Source: Aphelocoma coerulescens | Taxonomy: Eukaryota > Chordata > Aves > Passeriformes > Corvidae | Direction: 5' to 3' | NCBI RefSeq assembly: GCF_041296385.1 | Contig: NC_091022.1 | Span: 19,487,967 to 19,551,966 of the forward strand | DNA: 64,000 bases | Part shown: positions 54,642-64,000 of the stretch, in pieces | Layout: each line of letters begins with the position of its first letter | How positions within the stretch are numbered: position 1 is the first letter of the stretch | The notes under the pieces: model-generated | The model's input: only the letters and a program-made list of their open reading frames with translations | The model's database searches: none | What the model was told of the DNA's origin: nothing | Made by a program: the position numbers and the translations under genes

Positions 54642-55415
54642 CATAATCTAGAGAAAACTATCTTCAGGAACATAAGGCTTCACAAATAGTTGGCAATAAA
54701 GTTGACATCTTACAGCACACAGGGGAGTTTTAAGCAGAAACTCACTCTATTCCTGAATATTCTCTATGCAGAAGTATTTGGGTTTTTTCAGAAGTATGAA
54801 GACTGGGGAGTGGAATTAGACCTTGAACAAATAAGATGTTATTTGAATAGTATTCTAGAAAAACCATGGATGTCTAATGTATGCATATCCCTGACATTTT
54901 TGCCAGCAAAAATTGCATTGTGCTTAGGTAGTAAGCCTTTTTCTCTCCAGTCTGATCTACCAATTACTGGCCTTTTCATTTTGTCAGTAATATGTAAGCT
55001 TTCTCTTAACTCTGCTGTAATTTGCAAGGACACAAAGCATACTTGAAATTACCTACCTGACTGCACTTTGTGTGAAGAACTCCATCCTCTCAGCTGTTTT
55101 ATATTAAGAGAGAATTACAGTTCACTTCAATGTAATTAGATCTAATGAGGTGCACATGGAGACCATTGGGCCACCCTGTAACCACATTATATGGACCTGC
55201 TAGATGCCATTTTAATCAATTGGTTTGACCTCTGAATACAAACTACAACAAAACACAAAGAACTTTTTGGCCCAGATGCTTATTTTTCTGAATGCAGGGT
55301 GAGATGATAAAAATTGTCCTCTGATCAGGAAAAGCTCTTTCTCTAGGGAATCTTTTGAAAAGAAATTCTGTTTGCAAATTATGGTTAATATTGAAGAACA
55401 TGTCTGGTGCAGATA

Positions 55416-55442
55416 GCTTGAGTTGCAAGCTGCAGTTCAAGC
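55416..55442. repeat. Imperfect 12-bp inverted repeat
   Basis: The arms 'gcttgagttgca' (55416-55427) and 'tgcagttcaagc' (55431-55442) pair at 10 of 12 positions with a 3-base loop. It lies at the left edge of the GC-richer block at 55.4-55.85 kb. Confidence 0.75.
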
Positions 55443-55850
55443 AGCAGATTGAGCTCCGGGTGGGAGCCCAGAGAGACAAGAGGCCATGAACTGCCAACCC
55501 TTGGGATTACAAAGTGCACAAAGACCAGGGTCACTGGGCAAGTGAACATACACTGGGAGAGACAGCAGGAGCCAATGACTTGGGAGGAACAGCGAGACTT
55601 GTGCACAGGTAGGCGTGAGGGGATGGATGAAAGTTCAGGGCTTCCTTTGTTGGGGGTCCTCCACCAGCTCAGGCTGTTTCTGTGTTACTGTGCCATGAAT
55701 AAGTGGCTTTGTGGAATGAAACATCTGAGACCCTGCTAAGGGAAACCTGGTCTGACTGTGGGTGTGTAGGGAGTCAAGCCACCGCTGTAAAGGGGCTTTA
55801 GTACCAGCAGTGACAGTCTCGTGAATGGTCATACTGGGAAGTTTCCTTAA
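55430..55850. other. GC-richer unexplained block with a donor-like site
   Basis: This block is visibly richer in G and C than the kilobases around it. It contains a strong splice-donor-like word 'gcacag|gtaggcgtgag' at about 55608/55609, and 'gccatgaataagtggctttg' near 55692, which has the feel of a repeat or LTR tail. An open frame at 55449-55739 has no recognisable domain. It may be a noncoding exon or an unrecognised retroelement. The sequence alone does not decide. Confidence 0.4.
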
Positions 55851-58800
55851 CAGTTGAAATGATTGCTCACATCATAAGAAAAATTAAAATACTACTATAA
55901 ATACTTTCTTTTCTGGTATGACTTGATTTAAAGTTTTGTCATTGTCTGTTAGGAGCCAAAGGCTAAATTTCATAAGAAAAAAATTAATTTTACCAGATGA
56001 TATTCTGGTGATGAAAATAAAGGACTTATATAATCTTGTTGAAAGCAGGCAATATTTCCTACAAGACAGTTTTGTTTAATTGCATTCAATAACTGTTTGT
56101 TGCTGTGTGGTGGAGGAAATATTTCCACTTAGTCTGGGATACGCTCTCCAAGTCCTTATCAAGTGAATCTGCCATTAACACCAAAGAAAGGATGCTGGAT
56201 TGTAATTTACAGAATTGACCTTCCGTTATGAAGTGACTGTTCATGGGGAGAGTTAAAGCTATGAGGGTTGAGTGTCCTGTTTCCCAGAAAAACTTTGAGT
56301 ACAGCAAAATGAAAAGCAGTAGGACTATTTCTACAGTTTTTTACACAGATGTGGATCTGTTTGTATCCATGTGATCCTTGCTTTTTTTGTTTCATGTTCT
56401 GGTTCTTGTAGTAGGTCCCAACAAATATTGATATAGAAGGCAAGAGAAAGGCAGATTTTTAAGATGACTGTGAAGTGTGGTTAGAAAGTTTAATTCATAT
56501 TTTTTTCATAGATAAAACATCCATCCAAGGCTTTAGCTTGCCTCAGTCTACTCTCCCTCTTGTGTTGCTGGGGACTTTTTTCCTTCCAGTGTCTTTGCTG
56601 CATATGTGTGCCAGGAGGCTATATGCTCTTTAGGGCAGAGTATCTTTTTCACTTCCAGGGGTTTACAGCACACGTCGCAGTGAAATCTTGATGGCTGTGT
56701 AGGACTGCAAGCCCATTTTTCCTTTAGAGCTCTGTTGAAAATGGTTTTTATATCTGAAAAGTAGCCCATGAGACCAAGGCTGCCTGATTTAACCGCTTAC
56801 TTGATGCAAGTAGCAATGAATGAGATATGGAAAAGGAAAGAATGGGTCCCCAAGCATGGATTTGACTGAAATGCCAGAAAAACCTGTCCTGGACAAGAGC
56901 ACATACACATAGAGGAAAGAAAGCATGAGAAGAATTGGTAGATGCAGTCTTCAGGAGATGGAAATGAGACATATCTATGGAGGTCTCTCTCTCATACGTC
57001 AGAAGAGTTCACAGGTAGTCTATAATGGGAGACATCTCTAATCCCCTTAACACATGAGTTTTGTTTCTATTCTACTTTCCAGAATAGGTTTTGGGTCTGT
57101 GCTAACGAAGAATTTAAAAACAAAAGAAAGAGAAACAGACAAAAAGTGGAGAAAAAAAGGTAGTTTGGTCCTTCTTAGAAATTCAAAGTGATTTTTCAGT
57201 TATTTTAAATATGTTAAATGCCTATATGTACATAGAGATAGCAGTAGTGGCTTGTCTATTCTTTATGCAACATAATATTAATAGGCCCAAAATGTTTGGG
57301 AAGCATACCTGCCCAGTATTTGCATTGTTAAAACCTTGGTAATGGCCTCGTGCCTGCGAGAATAAATATTTGCAAATAATGGCTGGAACAGTTCTCATTA
57401 GTCATTTCCAGGAGACTGAAATAGCTCAGTTTTATAAGTCTCCTTGGTATATTTGAAAATTATTGTCTTACAACTTTTGGAATATCTTCTGCACCATACC
57501 TTGTGAGAGGACATGACTCAGATGTGCAACCTAACAGGAATCAGCTATGAATTCCTGGTTATGAGTCATGCTGAGGAACAATGTCTTGAACCTTGCTTGA
57601 AATTGCAAGCATGTAAACTTCCTTCTTCCTATTGTGCTTAGCTTCTAAATGAGAAAAGTTCTTTTGTACTTTAATTTAAGGAAACATCCTAAGAAATCAT
57701 GCTTTATTCTAGCTACATGTATATTGAAAAAGAAAGATAAGTTTTGTGGTAACTCAATGAAATAACAAGCATTTTATAGAAGCTGCCAGATTAGACAAAG
57801 GTATTTTTATCTCATATATATACAATTTTTTTAAACCCTGCTTCTGTTATGTCTTCATTTAAATACATCAAACCCATCTTCTGTTTCTAATGTAGGTTAT
57901 TAGTTGATAACAGATGTGATTATCAATGAACTGTATGACCCATTGATAATTAATTAATACATAAAGCATGTTGGCTTGCTTGTAGACCTTTTATACTGCT
58001 ACCTTCACATCATAGACTGCCTGCTGCTGTATATAGTTACCATAATATGAACAAATCTGAGAGTTTAAAAGTTTTTCTGTACCTAATGAAGTCCATCTAA
58101 TGTTAAAATGAAAATTAAAGCATCCCAAACTATATTAACTGGGTGAAAATGCTGGTAGTCTATGGAATAAGCATGCTCAGGATCTATGCTAGTTACTATG
58201 CAAGGCTTTGAAAAGTGTTCCTGTAAAATATAACCCAGATTAAAAATGTTTTCAATTACATCTTCCATGGATTCCTTAACTGTATTGTGAACTAACTGGT
58301 ATGGATGGCTGCACTAAAACTGCTGTCCTCTAATACCTCTGTTTTCTATACTGTTCAAGTATATTACAAAATGGTACTTGACCTTTTTCTGTTATTTTCT
58401 TACTGAGAATTAAAATGCAAGTGAATTTAGGGTAGCAATTCCTCCTGTGTAGACTGGGTTGAGATATAAACTTGTAAAGGATTTATGAGTAAATAGGCAA
58501 CCTGAAACATGCATTGACGACTTGTGTTCAAACTCCCTTCCTTTTTTTTTTTTCCAAAGGTTGGTTGATGTCAAAGGCCATCTGTTTCCTGTAGAGCAGA
58601 AGCATGCAGACATTGAGAGAACAGAATTTTAATCTGTTCAGTAAACTACAATTTAAATGTTTGTTTCAAGGATCTGAATAGTTACTACACTGGAATTTTG
58701 AGTGCAGTGATTTTCTGCTTGTTTGTGTATTTAAGGTCTGAATGTTATGCGGTAACTCGAAGTAATGAAGCACTCACTATGCCAGTGCTGGAACCTTCTC

Positions 58801-60670
58801 AGACTTGTTGAGGATACCCAGATCTCAGATAACTTCTGAGTGAAGGAACTGGATCTATGTGAAATCCCTCAGTAGGAGGACTTCCTTAGTAGAAGGCAAG
58901 GAGTGTTCAACTGAAGTTCCTCATTCCATTTTGTTTACAGGTGTATACGCAGTCTGGGTGCCTCACTAGTTCTCTTAGTATAGAAGGTTGGACCATCTTG
59001 AGAACCCAGGTTATTAATTTATGATTAAAGAAACAGTGCATTTAGGCATCTCATATTTGGATGCTTTCACTGTTAGTATTAAATAAGAGCATTTTAATAT
59101 TGCTGAAGTGCAAAGTAGTAGTACGAATTTACTGATAATCACATATCCCTTATTGGCATTCATTAGTTACTATTTCATATTCCTTATCTAACTCTTGAGG
59201 CTAAGGTAAAATTTTAAAAATTAAATATTGTCCTCTTAGACACTCAAAGTAATTTTACTTCTTTGGATAAAAAGTAATCTGTCACTGTGCTTCAACATAA
59301 ATATCAAAAATTCTTCTATGTGACATAAAACTTTATAATTAAATAAAATGAACAATAAATGGAAAAATTGCCAGAATTGTTATGGTTCTGGTGCTTTTTT
59401 TGTTATGCTGTTTCATGTTTGGTTTTCTATAATAATAGCAGGAGCATTTTCAAAACAACAGCATTTTGGCTTCAAACCCAATTAGAACAAAAAGCACAAT
59501 AACACATTATAATATAAAACTGACATGTAGTTTTCCTTTAGGAGATATTCAGTTTTTAGCTTTAAACAAGTCCCTTAGAAGCTTTAGGGTTCTTAGGATG
59601 CCTAGAGTCAATTTTGAACAATTTTGCCACTTACTACAGGGAAACTTAATTCAAATTCAACAAAACACTGAAAGAGGTAGTGCTTTGGGGCACTTAACTT
59701 CCTCAAAGGACCATCAGTATGAAACCTCAGATGGAGAGAAACAAGATGTAAATAAAATATGTCAACCTAAACCCATGGTAAATAGCAAAAATAGCTCTCT
59801 CTTCTTGAGAAAGTCTGAAATACAATTTTTCTATCAGGACATATAAATATCGCTGTGATAACAAAATTATGACAGTGCATTGTTTCACTGTCAGAGAGTG
59901 GGATAAAGTTCTGTACTGGAAGAGATTCAATTTTTAGTTCCAAATACAAGATCTAATTCCCTGATTCTTCTTTGAGAAAGATTCTGCTAGCATTGGCCTT
60001 CAAGTCTGCATTCCCAAAGGAAGCACTTCCTGTAGTACTTCCACAGAGAACACTTAATGATATGGGTGAAGAATTTTCATTTGTGGTCTTTTAGCATTGG
60101 ATGCTATTGATGACATGTGACTAAGGTGCACTGGAGTGTTTTCTGATCTGTGACAAACTAGGACAGCTTTAAAGCTAGAAAACAACAAATAATGTATTGG
60201 GTGTTCTCATGATTAATTTAAGCAGAAAAAACGCTGAAATTGAAAACAAATTCCTGCACTTGCAGACTCCTTTGGTGTTTGACTGTGTGCTTATGATTAA
60301 CAAATCACTGAAATTAGCAGTAGAACCACCTCCGTATATGTATCTAGAAAACAAAGCACCATATTTTTATTAATATTCAGCAGTCCTGCTCTTCTGTGAA
60401 TGCTGCTCTTTCAATATCATTCTCCAAAAGAGATGTAAATATCACACACACTTCTTCCATTAACAGATTCAGGTTTCTGAACTTAGCACATTATTTGTGG
60501 TGCTCTCGCTGCATAATAGAATAACATCTGATATAAGAAGCATTTTGAAAATAACATATTTAAGCAGGAAGTACAACAATACCACTGTTCTGCCCCCAAA
60601 TTCCTAAAATACTTTTTTTTCCCCAGATTCTTTATGCAATGGTATAATTGTAACACTAAGACTCTTCTAC

Positions 60671-60688
60671 CATACATACATACATACA
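60671..60688. repeat. Short CATA tetranucleotide repeat
   Basis: Four full CATA units plus a partial one occur in 'catacatacatacataca'. It is short and may be polymorphic. Confidence 0.88.
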
Positions 60689-61077
60689 AGTATTTAGAAT
60701 GGCTTACTGTTATTTTTGATCTGTGTGTACTCACAGTTAATAATTACAGTTATGAATACTATAGTATCTTTGTATATTAATCCTAGGTAAAATTCTTTTA
60801 GACACATTGAGATTTGTAAAATCCCTTTTCCTATTGTTGGCTCTATTGATATGCCTAGAAATAAACAAAAGCATTACAATATGAACTGAAAAATGATTTT
60901 TAATTCTGTTCAGAATATTTTCACTGCAAGAGCCTGAAGGAGCCTGTAGTCACATACCCCCTGGATTTAACTAATGCATTATTGAATATTGAATTATTTC
61001 TTTCTTGTTTATTTGATTTGTTATTTGTTAAACTGAAAATTGTGCTGAAGAGAGATATGACTGAGAAATGACAGGTA

Positions 61078-61112
61078 GATTAGAGACAGAAATGATAGAT
61101 AAATGATAGATA
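61078..61112. repeat. GATA-type simple repeat abutting a CR1 tail
   Basis: Interrupted GATA/GATT units ('agacagaaatgatagataaa', 'tgatagatagg') run straight into the CR1 fragment that starts at about 61111. The CR1 5' break itself reads 'gattta..gata', which could have seeded the expansion. Confidence 0.8.
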
Positions 61113-61328
61113 GGTAGATTTAGACTAGATATATAAAAGAAATTACTTATGAGGAGGGTAGTGAAACACTGGAACAGGTTGCCCAAGGAAGCGGTGGATG
61201 CCGCATCCCTGGAAGCATTCAGGGTCAAGTTGGATGGTGCTCTGAGAAACCTGATCTGGTCAAAGATATCCCTGCTCATTGCAGGGGGTTTAAAGGTTGC
61301 ATAGGTCTTTTCCAAGTCAAACTATTTT
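61111..61328 (+). mobile_element. CR1 LINE 3' terminal fragment, short
   Basis: This is a short CR1 tail covering only the 3' end. Landmarks are 'ggtagatttagactagatat' near 61113, 'cactggaacaggttgcccaa' near 61167, 'ggatgccgcatccctggaag' near 61196, 'atatccctgctcattgcagg' near 61266, and a worn 'cttttccaagtcaaactatt' near 61307 where the consensus has 'cccttccaacccaaactatt'. It belongs to the same tail type as the copy at 23.6 kb. The 5' break lies inside the 'ttagattagata' segment and is immediately preceded by a GATA-rich simple repeat, which may have grown from that segment. It has no coding potential. Confidence 0.93.
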
Positions 61329-62700
61329 TTGACTTTATGTAGAATTTTGCTTCCTCTTTTCTTGAAGAATAGAAATAAAACAGACCAGCTTACGGATGAG
61401 GGGCTGGGGTGGAAGAAACCTCTGTATTGCTCAAATACAATATTTAACTAACTTTGTATTTCACTGTACAGCAGGCCTGTACCATTGCTATCAATACAAG
61501 GACCAGAAGAACCCCCTAAAAGAATATATGAAACTCTATCTGACCTTTGAAGATATGCACTGTCAGATGATTATGTTTTGAATTTTGTTAAAGGAAACTC
61601 TGTTGAGATTTTCATGTGCGAACAATGCACTGGAGCTATTTTTCCCTTGGCAATTATTATATCTCAAGATCTTTTCAAAATAATTTTCAACTATTAACAA
61701 AATCTTTAAGTTTACATATCCTTTATCTGATCTGCAAAGAAAACTGTTTATATTGACTAAGTGTTTTATATATTTCTGAATGGAATAGAGGGAATATTTA
61801 GAAACAGTTAATATTAACAACTTGCTCTGCCAGTGTATAGCAGAACACGTACATGAACGAGACCAGTCCCAACTACAGCAGAAGGTATTGCTCCTGGCAA
61901 ACGTTAACAGGGAAAATGATAAGACTTGTAGTATCTCATCACTGTAGCATGGTACTGTGAGGTCAAAACATTTGTCCCATGTTGCTTTCCCTATTTTCTT
62001 CAGTTTGACATGCTGCACTAAAAAGACACAGACCTGCTGTCACAATTGCAGTAGATCAAGTTGTTGATTTCAAATATTTTCAGCCTCTTCAGGGCAAAAG
62101 CACTGTGCGTGCAGCCTCACCAGTGAGCCAGATGAACCCTCAGTACATTTTATAGTCACTTTATTACCTGTCTAATGCTGACTGAATAATGTAAAGAGTA
62201 AAAAGATGGTTGTGCATATTCCCTTCATTTTTTTTCCTTCCCTAAGGCAGCATGGTACAGGGAATAGGGTTGTGTACTGACAATACTCACTGCACTGATT
62301 TGCTTTGTATCCTTTGCCTTCACACATCTTTCTGTAAACACCTAAAAGTGGTAATCCTCCCACCATTTTCAGGATTCATTGCTAAATAATTCACATACAA
62401 AAGAGTATGAACATAAAGAATAAGTTTTTTGTTGCAGCTGCAGTTTAATACTAGCATTTCTATATGATGCTCACCCTTGCCAGTTTGCACACTCTCATCT
62501 TCATCTTGTCTGCTTTCTCAGGGATGATCTTGTCTTTCTTTCTGCGTAAGGATAATGATATCTCTGTCACTTTCCTTTTATTGGGCCAGAGATCAGCATT
62601 TGGGAGGTTTTTCCACCTTCCTGTCCTTTGTTATTTTATAATCTCAACTATTGAATTGCCTTTCATTCCAGTTATAAGATGACTTTAACTGCTCTGAAGA
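61329..62700. other. Unique AT-rich sequence, no gene supported
   Basis: This is AT-rich DNA between the CR1 tail and the minisatellite. A 151-codon minus-strand open frame (61563-62018) shows no recognisable domain and is probably a chance ORF. Confidence 0.6.
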
Positions 62701-63001
62701 AATCCAGTCCGGTTTTTCCCCCATTCCGTATTTGAGGAAAAAAACCAGTCCGGGTTTTCCCCCATTCCGTATTTCAGGAATAATCCAGCCCGGGTTTTCC
62801 CCCATTCCATATTTCATAAGAAATCCACTCCGCATTTTCCCCCATTCCGTATTTCATAAATAATCCAGTCCGGGTCTTCCCCCATTCCGTACTCTGGCAA
62901 AACTCCAGTCCGTGTTTTTCCCCATTCCGTATTCCATAGAAATCCAGTACGGGTTTTCCCCCATTCCACACTTTGGCAGAAGGCCAGTCCAGGTTTTCCC
63001 A
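62701..63001. repeat. CpG-rich minisatellite, about 8 units of 40 bp
   Basis: This is a direct tandem array. Counting from the shared 'ccagtcc' word, units start at 62704, 62745, 62785, 62825, 62865, 62905, 62944 and 62984, so the period is 41, 40, 40, 40, 40, 39 and 40 bases. The last unit is partial. Each unit has a well-conserved first part, 'ccagtccgggttttccccca' followed by 'ttccgtat', and a more variable A-rich tail of about 12 bases. Tails come in two kinds: 'ttcataa...' (units 3, 4, 6) and 'ctctggca/ctttggca' (units 5, 7). I count 12 CpG dinucleotides in 300 bases, against a CpG-poor background. The period is not a multiple of three, and the minus-strand open frames across it are accidental. 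Confidence 0.97.
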
Positions 63002-64000
63002 GATCTCAGTTGGAATTGACTGAAGGCAGAGGAAAAATCCATATTTTTAGGGCTTCCTGTGGCCAGCAGGAGCTGGGGTGTGCTTAGCTATACCCTCCAC
63101 CCGACACTGCAATACAGAAATTTTCTCCAAGAAAATTAAGTGGTCCCATCTTGAGAAAAAACACAACTCGGTGACAAACAGAGCAGTATCCCACTTTTAA
63201 TGTAGCAAATATATAGTACCTTTGAATTACAAGATCACTTGCCCCTGGAATTACTAGCAAAAGTATCCAGAAAAAGGTCAAATAAATGATACCTCCTTAT
63301 CTTGCTTAATAACATGCAGCAACAGCTCTTGGAATGAAAAAAAAATTGCACTAATATAGAAAAAAAATTGTCCCACACAATACAAGACTACTATAAAACA
63401 GGTTAAATACAGCCTCAATATCTCATTTAAGAAATAGAATTAATTTTTAAAATCAATGTGTAGGATTGACTTTGCATACGCCAGTCTGACTCATACTCAC
63501 CAAGGCACTAGGCAGTTTTCATTTTGAACTTTATTCACTGTAAGCTGAAGTTGCTCAGTAGAAAATCTAATTTAAGAGTAACAATCTTAAAAAGATGAAA
63601 AACAAAAACCATTTCTGAAACAAAACTCACAAGCCTCTTCAGGAGCTTGCTGGATAGCACATGTGGTTTGTGAAGGATGACATCACAGAGAAGTTTTTGT
63701 ACAGTGGTATGGGAAAAGCAAGTGCCAGGAGGAATGGTGTAGATGAGCTAAAGTCAATTGTAAGGTACTCAATCCCTTCCAGAAGGTGTTGCTCCTTGAT
63801 GCACTTTTCTCTCCCCCTTTTTTTCCTCCTAACATTTTGCATTTCATTATTCTAGATAATGGAACTTTTGGGCCTCACTTCAGAGTGACAATTTTATAAA
63901 AACAAGTACAAATGTAGATCTTTCGAAGCCAAAGAGAAAACAGGTTTCCTGAAACAAGTCAACACTGCATCCCACTGTCAAAAGTGGGACAGGGTGTGAC
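63002..64000. other. Unique sequence to window end, no gene supported
   Basis: After the minisatellite a short, moderately GC-rich stretch (63003-63115) gives way to AT-rich DNA. An open frame at 63661-63855 has no recognisable domain. Nothing indicates a gene edge at the right boundary. Confidence 0.6.

Larger units (their letters stand above)
48065..61077. other. Unique AT-rich sequence, no gene supported
   Basis: No gene or well-preserved transposon is recognised. The longest open frame of the window (49165-49674, + strand, 169 codons) has a Leu/Ser/Cys-rich translation without recognisable domains. 57340-57420 ('gaataaatatttgcaaataa') and 57890-57960 (several GATAA/TTATC words) look like possible conserved noncoding elements but cannot be confirmed here. 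Confidence 0.55.

Noticed and set aside
61563..62018. 151-codon open frame on the minus strand
   Set aside because: No domain, and the sequence is AT-rich and indistinguishable from its surroundings.
62701..63001. CRISPR-like look: a conserved 28-base part alternating with a variable 12-base part
   Set aside because: The variable parts are far too short and too similar to each other to be spacers, and the surrounding sequence is vertebrate. It is a minisatellite.
62644..63042. Minus-strand open frames with repeated Asn-Gly-Gly-Lys-Pro-like motifs
   Set aside because: They are translations of the 40-bp minisatellite. The period is not a multiple of three, so the motif shifts frame with every unit and no single repeat protein results.

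Overview
The window looks like AT-rich, gene-poor nuclear DNA from a bird. A passerine or related neoavian is my guess. The evidence is the set of CR1 LINE tails (12.98-13.58 kb, 23.58-24.06 kb, 61.11-61.33 kb, and an older one at 41.4 kb), whose 3' ends read 'gattctgtga' or 'cccttccaaccc' as avian CR1 does. Two fragments also match my memory of avian endogenous-retrovirus LTRs (26.62-26.89 kb and 36.08-36.48 kb). There is no bacterial-style gene density, operon structure or ribosome-binding site. I found no protein-coding gene, rRNA, tRNA or CRISPR array that I can support. The open reading frames are short, overlap on both strands, are biased by low-complexity sequence and show no domain I recognise. 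The best reading is an intergenic region or a very long intron on a macrochromosome-like segment.

Layout: 0-13 kb is unique AT-rich sequence with a purine-rich tract (2.19-2.51 kb), an ancient palindromic interspersed-repeat relic (7.18 kb) and a weak exon-like segment (6.95 kb). At 13 kb lies a CR1 copy with an internal deletion. 13.6-23.6 kb is unique sequence with a long poly-T tract at 17.59 kb. A diverged CR1 copy follows at 23.6-24.06 kb, then a near-perfect 24-bp palindrome at 24.66 kb. An LTR fragment sits at 26.6 kb, a CpG-dense patch at 31.7 kb, a poly-A tract at 35.76 kb and a second LTR fragment at 36.08 kb. 36.5-61 kb is mostly unique AT-rich DNA, with an ancient CR1-like tail (41.4 kb), a TA/CA microsatellite (48.02 kb) and a GC-richer unexplained block with an exon-like donor (55.4-55.85 kb). 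Near the right end a CR1 tail abuts a GATA-type simple repeat (61.08-61.33 kb).

The most distinctive feature is a CpG-rich minisatellite of eight 40-bp units at 62.70-63.00 kb.

No genes act together here. Any function would be regulatory (enhancers, noncoding RNA) and cannot be shown from one sequence. I did not find a clear new biological system. The 40-bp minisatellite, the 24-bp palindrome and the two CpG-dense or exon-like unexplained blocks are the observations most worth checking. Repeat names come from memory of consensus sequences, not from a database search.
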